From contig CP107926.1 in the NCBI GenBank assembly GCA_036015235.1, forward strand, positions 3,910,001 through 3,974,000: 64,000 nucleotides of DNA, in the 5' to 3' direction. This stretch comes from Streptomyces sp. NBC_00433 (GTDB lineage Bacteria; Actinomycetota; Actinomycetes; Streptomycetales; Streptomycetaceae). This document shows, in pieces, positions 1 through 9,099 of this stretch. Made by a program: the position numbers and the translations under genes. How positions within the stretch are numbered: position 1 is the first letter of the stretch; every line of letters begins with the position of its first letter. The notes below the pieces were generated by a model, which saw only the letters and a list, made by a program, of their open reading frames with translations, did no database searches and was not told the origin of the DNA.

Positions 1-53
1 TGCGCTGCCGAACCCCGGTGCCGGGCGGCCCCGGTCTCTGGGAGCATGCAGTC

Positions 54-1292
<1,239 letters not shown>

Positions 1293-1378
1293 CCTGGCGG
1301 TCGGCCCCGCGACCGTTCCGGTTCCGCGGTCGCCGGCCCCGCGGTCGTCCGCCCGTGGTCGTCCGCCTGTACGGGCAA

Positions 1379-1413
1379 GCCCCCGTTCGGAGAAACTGGT
1401 TCCGAGCGGGGGC
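1379..1413 (+). terminator. Hairpin after aspC
   Basis: A 13-bp stem (one G-T pair) with a short loop lies between aspC and the deaminase gene. There is no T-run, as is common in Streptomyces. It may end aspC transcription, but it sits only 23 bases before the next start, so an attenuator role is also possible. Confidence 0.5.
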
Positions 1414-1435
1414 TGACCTATAGCAGGATCTTGGA

Positions 1436-2485
1436 ATGGCAAGCGACGTACGTACGAGGTCGGACCCGCGCGCGGGCGGCCGGGACATCCGGCACCTCCC
1501 CAAGGCACACCTCCACCTGCACTTCACCGGCTCCATGCGCCCGGCCACCCTCCTGGAGCTGGCCGACAAGCACGGTGTGCACCTGCCCGAGGCGCTCACC
1601 TCGGGCGAGCCGCCGAAGCTGCGGGCCACCGACGAGCGCGGCTGGTTCCGCTTCCAGCGGCTCTACGACTCCGCCCGCTCCTGCCTGCGCACCCCGGAGG
1701 ACATACACCGGCTCGTGCGCGAGGCCGCGCAGGAGGACGCCGCCGACGGCTCCGGCTGGCTGGAGATCCAGGTCGACCCGACCTCGTACGCCCCCCGGCT
1801 CGGCGGGCTCATCCCCACCATGGAGATCATCCTCGACGCGGTCCACACCGCCTCCCGCGACACCGGCGTCGGCATGGCCGTCGTGGTCGCCGCGAACCGC
1901 ATGAAGCACCCGCTGGACGCCCGCACGCTGGCCAGGCTCGCGGTCCGCTACGCCGACCAGGGCGTCGTCGGCTTCGGCCTGTCCAACGACGAACGCCGGG
2001 GCCTGGCACGCGACTTCGACCGCGCCTTCGCCATCGCCCGGGAGGGCGGGCTGCTCGCCGCCCCGCACGGCGGCGAACTCTCCGGGCCCGCCAGCGTCCG
2101 CGACTGCCTTGACGACCTCGGCGCGCAGCGCGTCGGCCACGGCGTGCGCGCCGCCGAGGACCCGCGGCTGGTCCGCCGCCTCGCCGAGTCCGGCGTCACC
2201 TGCGAGGTCTGCCCGGCGTCCAACGTCGCCCTGGGCGTCTACGACAAGCCCGAGGACGTCCCGCTGCGTTTCCTCTACGACGCCGGCGTCCCGATGGCCC
2301 TCGGCGCCGACGACCCCCTCCTCTTCGGCTCCCGCCTGGCCGCCCAGTACGAAATCGCCCGGGACGTCCACGGCTTCACCGACCAGGAACTGGCGGAACT
2401 GGCCCGCCAGTCGGTCCGCGCCTCCCGCGCCCCGGAGGACGTCCGCGACCGGATGCTGGCCGGCATCGACACCTGGGCGCACTGA
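1436..2485 (+). CDS. add: Adenosine deaminase family protein
   Basis: This 349-residue cytosolic metal-dependent hydrolase belongs to the adenosine/AMP deaminase family, whose members remove the exocyclic amino group of purine nucleosides. The metal-binding HxH is His27/His29 in the AHLHLHFTGS segment; later landmarks are PHGGE (catalytic Glu region), GHGV, and ADDPLLFG with the metal-binding Asp. The residue after HxH that is Asp or Glu in classical adenosine deaminases is Thr here (HFTG), so the true substrate may not be adenosine. The start ATG at 1436 gives a family-like N-terminus, although no strong ribosome binding site precedes it. The gene faces the pucR-type gene across a hairpin. 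Confidence 0.85.
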   Translation: MASDVRTRSDPRAGGRDIRHLPKAHLHLHFTGSMRPATLLELADKHGVHLPEALTSGEPPKLRATDERGWFRFQRLYDSARSCLRTPEDIHRLVREAAQEDAADGSGWLEIQVDPTSYAPRLGGLIPTMEIILDAVHTASRDTGVGMAVVVAANRMKHPLDARTLARLAVRYADQGVVGFGLSNDERRGLARDFDRAFAIAREGGLLAAPHGGELSGPASVRDCLDDLGAQRVGHGVRAAEDPRLVRRLAESGVTCEVCPASNVALGVYDKPEDVPLRFLYDAGVPMALGADDPLLFGSRLAAQYEIARDVHGFTDQELAELARQSVRASRAPEDVRDRMLAGIDTWAH

Positions 2486-2523
2486 CGCGCTCCCCGCGCT
2501 CGCGGGCGCTCCGGGTGCCCCCC

Positions 2524-2560
2524 GGGTCTCGCCCGCCCCCCGCCGATCCGGGCGAGACCC
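2524..2560. terminator. Convergent terminator between deaminase and pucR-type gene
   Basis: Twelve-base arms (GGGTCTCGCCCG and its exact complement) form a hairpin between two converging genes, so it can end transcription from both sides. Confidence 0.7.
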
Positions 2561-2625
2561 CCGGCAAACAAGGAATCACGCGGACCGCCCCTCGCGCACC
2601 TGCCCCGGTGCACAGGGGGCGCTCC

Positions 2626-4440
2626 CTATGCACATCCGGTGTCCAAGGTGAGCGCCCGGGTGATGTGTGCCGCCAGGGCGAGGTCGTGCACCCCGCACAC
2701 CCCGTTCGCGGACTCCGCGGTCGCGCCCTGCGGCTCGGGGTGGGAGACCAGGGGCTGGCGCACCTGCGCCTCGGCCCTGCGTACCCGGGCCGCCACCGTC
2801 TTGGGGTGCACCCCCAGACGCGCCGCCGCGCTCGGCGTGTGCTGGCCGGATTCGATCCACGTCACCACCGTCGGCAGCAAGTCCCCGTCCAACCGGCCGA
2901 GATACTCCTCGGCCCAGCGCCGCGGCCCGGCGCCCGCCAGCAGCTCGTCGAGATCGGGCGCCGGTCCCTGCGCCGCCCCGCCCAGGTCCAGCCGCACGAT
3001 CCGCAGCGCCAGGTCGAGCCGTATCCGGTCGGCGAGCCGGGCGAGGTCCAGGCCGAGCAGCTGCCCCACCGTCTCCGCCCGCTGCCGCACCGTATTGCGG
3101 TGGAAACCGGCCAGGCGTGCCGCGCCTATCGGGCCGTACGCCAGCCACATCCGCATCCCGTCCAGCCACTCCGCCCGCCGGGCGGGCGGCCAGGTGTCCA
3201 GCGGGGCCAGCAGCGCCGCCGCCCACCGGGCCGCTGCCGCGGGCGGCAGGACGCGTACGAGGTCGATGTCGGGCGTGAAGACCGCGAAGCGGTCCGCATG
3301 GGTGCCGGCCGCCGCCAGCGCCCGTGTCGCCTCGCCGTGCGCGTCTGCGACGCCGTCCAGCGGCGCCGGGCGGCTCGCCCCGAGCCGGAAGCCCTCCCGG
3401 CGGGTCACCAGGTCGCGCAGCAGCGCCTCCGTGGGCGCGTCGGGGGTCGCGACGATGATCACCTGGTCCTCGTCCACCGGGCAGCCGACGACGAGCCCCG
3501 CGTCGCCCAGATGGTAGTGGCACGCCGACACCAGCGTGTCCCTGTGCGCGGCCCGGCCGCCCACCACGTAGACGCGTACGCCGTCCGCGTCGAGCACCGC
3601 CGGGCTCATCCCCAGCGGGTGCGCCGCCCGCCTGGCGGCCAGCACCTGGCCCGACATCAGCATCTGCAGGACCGAGGAGCGTATCGGCGCCCGCTCGCCT
3701 TCCACCGCGGCCCGCAGCCGCAGCCACGACGACAGCAGCAGCTCGGCCATCGTCACCGCCTCCGTGGCCGGCTGCGGCCAGCCGGCCGACCGTGCCCGCG
3801 CCACCGCCAGCACATCGTGGGGCGCCGCCGGGCCGAGGGCGTACAGCCGTACGTTCCACGCCCCCACGTCCGCCGTCGCGGCCTGCGTCGTGCCGTCGGT
3901 CAGCGCGGCGACCCGGTCGGCGGGCAGCGTCAGGCCGCCGGTGAGAGGCGGCGGCGGGCGGTGCGGGGCGAGCAGGACGGCCTGGCCGTCGGTCATCCGC
4001 GCCAGCCAGCGCAAGACGCCGGCCGCGGTGCCGGGTGCCGTCGAGAGCTGCTTGGCGCACTCCAGCAGCTCCTGGGCGCGGCGGCCCGCCGCCGCTTCCT
4101 GGTCGGCGAGCAGCTGCGCCAGCCGCGGCACCGTGCAGGTCCCCGGGTCCGCCAGCAGCACCGGCAGCCGGTGCCGGGCGGCGGCGGCCAGCATCCCGGG
4201 CGGCGCCGGTTCGCCGACGGCCAGTGCCGCCGCCCCGCCCTGCGCGAGTGCCCGCAGGTCGGGCTCCTGGCCCGGCGCCAGTACGGCCAGCACGTCGCGC
4301 CAGCCGCGCTCGCGGGCCGGGGCGTCCGCCGGGTCGGCCGGCCACACCCCCGCGACCTGGCGGTCGCCCTCGCCCGGCACCTGCCCGGTGCGGCGGAGCC
4401 GGTCGGGCGCCGAGCTGATCAGCGTGTCGAGGGTGGGCAC
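2626..4440 (-). CDS. PucR-family helix-turn-helix regulator
   Basis: This 604-residue cytosolic protein has the layout of PucR/CdaR-type activators. The N-terminal part (about residues 1-150) resembles the ligand-sensing purine-catabolism domain, a long GGDEF-like middle region follows, and the C-terminus holds the DNA-binding part. The HTH core is visible as GFHRNTVRQRAETV. A second HTH-like stretch (PSAAARLGVHPKTVAARVRR) follows about 100 residues later, which is unusual. The GTG start at 4440 lies 10 bases after the murB stop, so the two are probably one transcript. The effector is unknown; neighbours give no clear target pathway beyond the facing deaminase gene. Confidence 0.8.
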   Translation of the reverse strand: MPTLDTLISSAPDRLRRTGQVPGEGDRQVAGVWPADPADAPARERGWRDVLAVLAPGQEPDLRALAQGGAAALAVGEPAPPGMLAAAARHRLPVLLADPGTCTVPRLAQLLADQEAAAGRRAQELLECAKQLSTAPGTAAGVLRWLARMTDGQAVLLAPHRPPPPLTGGLTLPADRVAALTDGTTQAATADVGAWNVRLYALGPAAPHDVLAVARARSAGWPQPATEAVTMAELLLSSWLRLRAAVEGERAPIRSSVLQMLMSGQVLAARRAAHPLGMSPAVLDADGVRVYVVGGRAAHRDTLVSACHYHLGDAGLVVGCPVDEDQVIIVATPDAPTEALLRDLVTRREGFRLGASRPAPLDGVADAHGEATRALAAAGTHADRFAVFTPDIDLVRVLPPAAAARWAAALLAPLDTWPPARRAEWLDGMRMWLAYGPIGAARLAGFHRNTVRQRAETVGQLLGLDLARLADRIRLDLALRIVRLDLGGAAQGPAPDLDELLAGAGPRRWAEEYLGRLDGDLLPTVVTWIESGQHTPSAAARLGVHPKTVAARVRRAEAQVRQPLVSHPEPQGATAESANGVCGVHDLALAAHITRALTLDTGCA

Positions 4441-4450
4441 GGGCTCGGGG

Positions 4451-5491
4451 TCAGAGCCGCACGCCGACCATCACCGGTTCGTTCACCAGCGTCACGCCGA
4501 AGGCCGCGTGGACGCCGTCGCGTACCTCGCGGGCCAGGGTGAGCAGGTCGTCGGTGGTGGCGGCGCCGCGGTTGGTCAGCGCGAGCGTGTGCTTGCCGGA
4601 GATGCGGGCCGGGCCCGTGCCGTAGCCCTTCGTGAAGCCCGCCTTGTCGATCAGCCAGGCCGCGGACGTCTTCGTGCGCTCACCCTCCGCCGGGTAGGCC
4701 GGCGGTGCCGCGTCCGCCCCCAGGCGGTCGTGGACGCGGTCCAGGAACGCGGCGAATTCGGCGGCGGTCAGCACCGGGTTGGTGAAGAAGGAGCCGGCCG
4801 ACCAGGTGTCGTGGTCGGCCTCGTCCAGCACCATGCCCTTGCTCGCGCGCAGCCCGAGCACCGTCGCGCTGGCCTTGTCCAGCGGCACCCGCTCGCCGGG
4901 CTCGACGCCGAGCGTACGGGCGGTCTCCGCGTATTTGAGCGGCGCGGACAGGCCGCCGGCGTCCTCCAGCGCGAAGCGCACGCGCAGCACGACGTAGCGG
5001 GCCGGGTCCTCCTTGAAGCGGCTGCTGCGGTAGGAGAAGGCGCACTCGGCGGCGGGGAGGGTGACCGTCTCGGCGGTCCTGCGGTCGTAGGCGAGGACGT
5101 CGGTGATGGTGCTGGAGACTTCCTGGCCGTAGGCGCCGACGTTCTGGATCGGGGTCGCGCCGGCCGAGCCGGGGATGCCGGCCAGGCACTCGACGCCCGC
5201 CAGGCCCGCGCGTACGGTCGCGGCCACGGCGTCGCTCCAGGGCTCGCCGGCGGCGAGTTCGAGGGTCGTGCCGCGGAGGGTGGCGCCCTGGGTGGCGATG
5301 CGGACGGCGGTGCCGTCGAAGCCCTCGTCGGCGATGAGGAGGTTGCTGCCGCCGCCGATGAGGAGGACGGGCTCGCCGCGGGAGTCGGCGTCGCGGACGG
5401 CGGCGACGAGGTCGGCGTCCGTGCGGGCCGTGAGCAGGCGGGTGGCGGGGCCGCCGAGGCGGAGGGTGGTGTACGCGGCGAGAGGGTGCAC
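4451..5491 (-). CDS. murB: UDP-N-acetylmuramate dehydrogenase
   Basis: MurB reduces UDP-N-acetylglucosamine-enolpyruvate to UDP-MurNAc with NADPH and FAD, the second committed step of peptidoglycan precursor synthesis in the cytosol. The 346-residue protein shows the FAD-binding PCMH domain (LIGGGSNLLIADEGFDG), the AGIPGSAGATPIQNVGAYG loop with YRSSRFK after it, the catalytic Ser in SAGSFFTNPV, GFTKGYG, and the conserved Glu near the C-terminus in VNEPVMVG. The start is a GTG. A good sigma-70-type promoter lies 60-90 bases upstream inside a large inverted repeat. The gene is followed at 10 bases by the pucR-type gene. Confidence 0.96.
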   Translation of the reverse strand: MHPLAAYTTLRLGGPATRLLTARTDADLVAAVRDADSRGEPVLLIGGGSNLLIADEGFDGTAVRIATQGATLRGTTLELAAGEPWSDAVAATVRAGLAGVECLAGIPGSAGATPIQNVGAYGQEVSSTITDVLAYDRRTAETVTLPAAECAFSYRSSRFKEDPARYVVLRVRFALEDAGGLSAPLKYAETARTLGVEPGERVPLDKASATVLGLRASKGMVLDEADHDTWSAGSFFTNPVLTAAEFAAFLDRVHDRLGADAAPPAYPAEGERTKTSAAWLIDKAGFTKGYGTGPARISGKHTLALTNRGAATTDDLLTLAREVRDGVHAAFGVTLVNEPVMVGVRL

Positions 5492-5530
5492 GGGGTCAGC
5501 TTATTTGGGCCGGGGGCCGGGGGTTCCGGC

Positions 5531-5631
5531 GGAGGGGGGCGAAATTAGCATATTTACGGCGCGGCACCCTCCTGCGTCAACGGCACCCACTTCCGAGCGC
5601 CACAAATATACGAACAATTTCGCCCCCCTCC
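5531..5631. repeat. Long inverted repeat enclosing the murB promoter
   Basis: The arms 5531-5546 and 5616-5631 are perfect 16-base inverted copies (GGAGGGGGGCGAAATT and its complement). The symmetry continues imperfectly inward through two AT-rich tracts containing TATTT. The murB promoter sits inside the loop. It could be an operator, a bidirectional hairpin, or the remnant of a small mobile element. Confidence 0.75.
5551..5580 (-). promoter_or_regulatory. murB promoter
   Basis: On the minus strand TTGACG and TAAATA are separated by 18 bases, a good match to the HrdB/sigma-70 consensus. Predicted transcription start is near 5544, about 50 bases upstream of the murB GTG. Confidence 0.7.
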
Positions 5632-5664
5632 CCCTCCACCCCCGGCCCCCTCCGTCTTCCTCGG

Positions 5665-5912
5665 CGCGCCCGCCCGCTCCGGTGGCCTCGTCGGCCCCTC
5701 CGCTCCGGCGACTCCGTCGACCCCTCCGCTCCGGCGACTCCCGTGGGGCAGTTCGCTCCGGTGGCTTCGGTGGGCCCGTTCGCTCCGGTGCTTCGGCGGG
5801 CCCGTTCGCTCCGGTGGCTCCCGTGGGCCCGGTGACTCCGGTGTCCGTCAGCCCCTCCGCTCCGGCGACTCCCGTGGGGCCGTTCGCTCCGGTGGCTTCG
5901 GTGGGGTACGCC
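5665..5912 (-). repeat. Degenerate tandem array with collagen-like coding remnant
   Basis: Imperfect copies of a roughly 27-base unit built on CTCCGGTGGCTTCGGTGGG fill the space between murB and the TetR gene. Read on the minus strand they encode Gly-X-Y triplets such as TGANGPTGVAGAEG, but the frame is broken by single-base differences between units, and no start codon with a ribosome binding site serves it. It looks like a non-coding tandem array or a decayed collagen-like gene. Confidence 0.5.
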
Positions 5913-5950
5913 GTCCGCGGGTGGCGCGCGCCGGTCTGCCGGCCCCAGGG

Positions 5951-6535
5951 TCAGGAAACCGGCAGTGCGATGCTGTCGATCGCGGCTTCGGCGATTCGGT
6001 TCCTGGTCTTCACGTCGACCCCCGCCTTGGCGAGCGCTTCCAGCCCTCGATGCGTGGTGAGGATCAGTCCGCCGAGCGCCTCGGCGTCGGCGGCCGGGTC
6101 CAGGTGCCCGGCGCGCTGCGCCTGCTCGACAAGCCGGCGGCAGCTGTCGAGCAGCATCTCGTACGCGGCGAGCGACCTGCTCGCGACGGCGTCGTCCTCC
6201 GACGCCAGTTCGGCCGTCGCCTTGGCCAGCAGGCAGCCAGGCTGACCGGTGTGGCCGTCCGGCGCCGTGAGCCATCCGCGGAGGCGGTCGAGGGCCTGGT
6301 CCTCCGGGCCTTCGAGCATGGCCGCGGCAACCTCGTCGGAGTCCGCGCAGTAATCCTCGAATATTCGCTGGAACAGCGCCTTCTTGTCGCCGAACGCGCC
6401 GTAGAGGCTTCCCTTGCTGAGCCCTGTCGCGCGGGAGAGATCGTCGACCGAGGTGCCGTGGTAGCCGGTTTCAGTGAACTGCCGGCGCGCGGTGGTCAGG
6501 ACGTCTTGCTCGCTGAATTTCCGTGGTCGCCCCAT
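5951..6535 (-). CDS. TetR/AcrR-family repressor
   Basis: This 194-residue regulator begins MGRPRKFSEQDVL and carries the TetR DNA-binding helices at about residues 10-55 (TGYHGTSVDDLSRATGLSKGSLYGAFGDKKALF). The C-terminal ligand domain includes GCLLAKATAEL, typical of the branch that controls divergent oxidoreductase or efflux genes. It is divergent from an SDR gene with an 80-base shared control region containing a large dyad, so autorepression and control of the SDR gene are likely. The ATG at 6535 is favoured because the conserved N-terminus starts there; a longer in-frame extension would run across the neighbouring promoter. Confidence 0.88.
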   Translation of the reverse strand: MGRPRKFSEQDVLTTARRQFTETGYHGTSVDDLSRATGLSKGSLYGAFGDKKALFQRIFEDYCADSDEVAAAMLEGPEDQALDRLRGWLTAPDGHTGQPGCLLAKATAELASEDDAVASRSLAAYEMLLDSCRRLVEQAQRAGHLDPAADAEALGGLILTTHRGLEALAKAGVDVKTRNRIAEAAIDSIALPVS

Positions 6536-6551
6536 GGCTCCAGGGTATGCC

Positions 6552-6597
6552 GTTCTGAACCATCGGTCCAAATCTTCTGGACGTTCCGTTCCAGAAC
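6552..6597. promoter_or_regulatory. Predicted TetR operator dyad
   Basis: GTTCTG at 6552 and CAGAAC at 6592 are the outer ends of a 46-base imperfect dyad, with an inner GTCCA/TGGAC pair at about 6566-6582. It covers the -35 region of the SDR promoter and lies just upstream of the tetR start, a typical position for the divergent TetR repressor. Confidence 0.55.
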
Positions 6598-6607
6598 CCT
6601 GTATAGT
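6578..6607 (+). promoter_or_regulatory. SDR promoter, probably leaderless transcript
   Basis: TGGACG and TATAGT are separated by 18 bases. The expected transcription start (about 6614-6615) coincides with the ATG of the SDR gene, which has no ribosome binding site, so the mRNA is probably leaderless. Confidence 0.6.
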
Positions 6608-6614
6608 GGACCGT

Positions 6615-7394
6615 ATGTTCAGAACTAGCATCTCACCCGACACCACCGAGTTCGCAGGAAAGCGCGCGATCGTCACGGGAGGCAGCCGCGGGATCGGCGC
6701 GGCCATCGTGCAGCGGTTGCTCGACGGCGGCGCGAAGGTCGTCACCACGGCGCGTAACGCCTCCGACGAGACGCCGAAGGCCGCCACCTTCATCCGGGGC
6801 GACATCGGCACCCTCGCGGGCGTGCAGGCATTCACCGCGGCAGCGCTCGACGAGCTCGGCGGCGTCGACATCGTGGTCAACAACGCGGCGGCGGCGCGCG
6901 CCCACATCGGGGGCGTCTCGTCCATCCCCGACGAGGAGTGGCTCGACGCGCTCGACCTCAACTACCTGTCCGCCGTGAGGGTCAACAACGCGCTGCTGCC
7001 GGCGCTGCGCGAGGCCGGGCCGGGCGGCGTGATCGTCAACATCTCGTCGGGAGCGGCCCTCACGCCGCCGCCGCCGCTGGCTCACTACGGTGCCGCCAAG
7101 GCCGCCCTCAACGCCTACAGCAAAGCGCTCGCCTCCGAGCTCGCGCCTGCCGGAATCCGCGTCACCACGATCATCCCCGGCAATGTGCTCACCCCGGGCG
7201 CCGACGCGATCCGCCAGAATTTCGCCGACGCGATGGACGTCCCGCTTGCCGCCACCACAGCGGGCATCCCCCTGGGTCGTCCCGGAGACCCGCGCGACAT
7301 CGCCGAGGCCGTCGCCTACCTCGCGTCGGACCGGGCCCAGTGGGTCACCGGCGTAAGCCTGACAGTCGACGGCGGTGAACTCCCCGTCATCTAG
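6615..7394 (+). CDS. SDR-family NAD(P)-dependent oxidoreductase
   Basis: This 259-residue classical short-chain dehydrogenase/reductase has the Rossmann cofactor motif TGGSRGIG (residues about 21-28), the NNAA motif, the catalytic Ser in NISSGAAL and the catalytic Tyr/Lys in HYGAAKAALN. The C-terminus ends in the common VTGVSLTVDGGELP. It is cytosolic and probably NADP-dependent, but the substrate cannot be read from sequence. The ATG at 6615 lies six to eight bases after a TATAGT box, which fits leaderless expression. The divergent TetR gene and the shared dyad suggest it is induced by a small molecule, perhaps its own substrate. Confidence 0.9.
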   Translation: MFRTSISPDTTEFAGKRAIVTGGSRGIGAAIVQRLLDGGAKVVTTARNASDETPKAATFIRGDIGTLAGVQAFTAAALDELGGVDIVVNNAAAARAHIGGVSSIPDEEWLDALDLNYLSAVRVNNALLPALREAGPGGVIVNISSGAALTPPPPLAHYGAAKAALNAYSKALASELAPAGIRVTTIIPGNVLTPGADAIRQNFADAMDVPLAATTAGIPLGRPGDPRDIAEAVAYLASDRAQWVTGVSLTVDGGELPVI

Positions 7395-7433
7395 CTCCGG
7401 TTCGGTCAGCCGCTCGTACGGCCCGCGGCGACC

Positions 7434-7465
7434 CCGGCGGCGCGAGATCCGTCCCGCGCCGCCGG
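7434..7465. terminator. Terminator between SDR and MFS genes
   Basis: An 11-bp perfect stem (CCGGCGGCGCG and its complement) with a 10-base loop lies between two converging genes. Confidence 0.7.
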
Positions 7466-7475
7466 GCAAGGGAAA

Positions 7476-7515
7476 GGGGCGGGTGGGCGGGGGAAGCACC
7501 CCGGCCACCCGCCCC
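7476..7515 (-). terminator. Second hairpin at the end of the MFS gene
   Basis: GGGGCGGGTGGGC pairs with GCCACCCGCCCC with a one-base bulge, 13 bases beyond the MFS stop codon. It probably ends the tetR-MFS transcript. Confidence 0.55.
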
Positions 7516-7527
7516 GGACGGGGAAGG

Positions 7528-8967
7528 TCAGGCCACCGGCTGGAGGGACGCCGCGTCCGCCTTGGCCGCGGCACCCGGCCGCCCGGCGGAGCTCCTCGGG
7601 AGCAGGAGCGCAGCGACGAGCGCGGCCGCCAGAACCCCCGCCCCGACCCACAGCGCCGGGGTGAGACCGGCCACGTACTGTGCACCGGACCCGTAGCCGC
7701 CCTGGGCCGCGAAGATCGAGCCGAGCACGGCGATCCCGAGCGCTCCCCCCACCTCGCGCAGCGCGTTGTTGGCCCCGGAGGCGATGCCCTGCTCACCGGG
7801 CGAGACGCTGGACATGACCAGGCTGGTCGCCGGTGCGATGAAGAGCGCCATCCCGGCCCCCGAGAGGATGAGCGCGGGCAGCTGGGCGACGTAGGACACG
7901 TCGGGCGAGAGGATCAGCGCGAACCACCCGAGGCCGATGGCCTGGAGCGCGAGCCCGGCGGCGACGACGGGCCGGCCGCCGATGCGGTCGGAGAGGAAGC
8001 CGGCGACGGGCGCGACGAGCATCGGCATTCCGGTCCAGGGCAGCATGCGCAGGCCGGCCTGGGTCGGGGTGTAGCCGAGCACGGTCTGCAGGAACTGGCT
8101 GAGCAGGAAGATCGACCCGAACATCCCGGCGAACATCAGTGCGCTGGAGACGTTGATGGCGGTGAAGTGCCGTCCGCGGAAGAGCCGCATGGGCAGGATC
8201 GGGTTGCGGGCGGTCATGCCGTGCCGGACGAAGGCCAGGACGAGCACGGCGCCGCCGATCAGTCCGGCGAGGACACGGGCGCTGGTCCAGCCGTGGGAGG
8301 TGGCGTTGACCAGCGCGAAGACGATCCCGAAGAGGCCGAGGCTGATCAGTACGGTGCCGCGGCCGTCGATGCGCGCACCGGGCGCGGTGGACTCGGCGAG
8401 GCGGAGCCGGGCGAGCGGGATCAGGAGCAGGCCGATCGGGACGTTCAGCCAGAAGATCCACTGCCAGGAGATGTGTTCGGTGAGGCTGCCGCCGATGAGC
8501 GGTCCCGAGGCGACGGCGAGTCCGTTGACGGCGCCCCAGATGCCGAAGGCGGCACCGCGGCGTTCGGCGGGGACGGCCGCGCTGAGCAGGGTGAGGGTGA
8601 GCGGCATCATGATGGCCGCGCCGACGCCTTGGACGGCCCGGAAGGCGATGAGTTCGTTGATGCCGGGGGCCAGGGCCGCGGCGGCGGACGCCCCGGTGAA
8701 GATCGACAGGCCGGTGATGAAGAGCTTGCGGCGGCCGAAGCGGTCGCCGAGGGACGCGCCGAACATCAGGAGTACGGCGAAGGTGAGCGTGTAGGCGTTC
8801 ACTGTCCATTCGAGGTCGGACAGCGCGCCGCCCAGGTCCTTGCGGATGGAGGGCAGTGCGGTGGTGACGACGAGGTTGTCCAGGGCCGCCATGAATCCGG
8901 CGACGCTGGTGATCACAAGCGCCCAGGCCGCCGTGGCAGGCCTACGAGTGTCGGTGTGCTGGTCCAT
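7528..8967 (-). CDS. DHA2-type MFS drug efflux transporter
   Basis: This roughly 479-residue inner-membrane protein belongs to the 14-helix DHA2 (EmrB/QacA-like) branch of the major facilitator superfamily, which exports drugs by proton antiport. Motif D1 (LDNLVVTTALPSI) lies in helix 1, motif A (GASLGDRFGRRKLF) between helices 2 and 3, and motif C-like GAVNGLAVASGPLIGG in helix 5. The ATG at 8967 is preferred because AAGGAG lies nine bases upstream; an ATG at 8991 would include that ribosome binding site in the coding region. It lies downstream of a TetR gene on the same strand. Both genes carry the same GTTAGT-type operator, so repression by that TetR is likely. Confidence 0.9.
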   Translation of the reverse strand: MDQHTDTRRPATAAWALVITSVAGFMAALDNLVVTTALPSIRKDLGGALSDLEWTVNAYTLTFAVLLMFGASLGDRFGRRKLFITGLSIFTGASAAAALAPGINELIAFRAVQGVGAAIMMPLTLTLLSAAVPAERRGAAFGIWGAVNGLAVASGPLIGGSLTEHISWQWIFWLNVPIGLLLIPLARLRLAESTAPGARIDGRGTVLISLGLFGIVFALVNATSHGWTSARVLAGLIGGAVLVLAFVRHGMTARNPILPMRLFRGRHFTAINVSSALMFAGMFGSIFLLSQFLQTVLGYTPTQAGLRMLPWTGMPMLVAPVAGFLSDRIGGRPVVAAGLALQAIGLGWFALILSPDVSYVAQLPALILSGAGMALFIAPATSLVMSSVSPGEQGIASGANNALREVGGALGIAVLGSIFAAQGGYGSGAQYVAGLTPALWVGAGVLAAALVAALLLPRSSAGRPGAAAKADAASLQPVA

Positions 8968-9030
8968 TGCCGTGCTCTCCTTACTCCCCATACGGGTCGC
9001 TCCCCTGGCGGGTTGCTTCCGTCAACTCTG

Positions 9031-9050
9031 GTTAGTTATTGATGACTAAC
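9031..9050. promoter_or_regulatory. TetR operator upstream of the MFS gene
   Basis: GTTAGT at 9031 and ACTAAC at 9045 form a perfect dyad with an eight-base spacer. A related dyad overlaps the promoter of the upstream TetR gene (9664-9683), so one repressor probably reads both. Confidence 0.65.
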
Positions 9051-9099
9051 TTCTGCGGGCGAAAAAAATGGCCGGCCACCGCAAAGGGCCGGCACTCGG

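Noticed and set aside
2515..4542. Open frame of about 675 codons on the plus strand opposite the pucR-type gene
   Set aside because: It is an antisense shadow produced by high GC content; its Arg/Pro/Gly-rich translation has no domain and the opposite strand encodes a clear regulator.
5951..6961. Longer version of the first TetR gene starting far upstream at 6961
   Set aside because: The extension overlaps the divergent SDR gene and its promoter, and the TetR family N-terminus begins at 6535.
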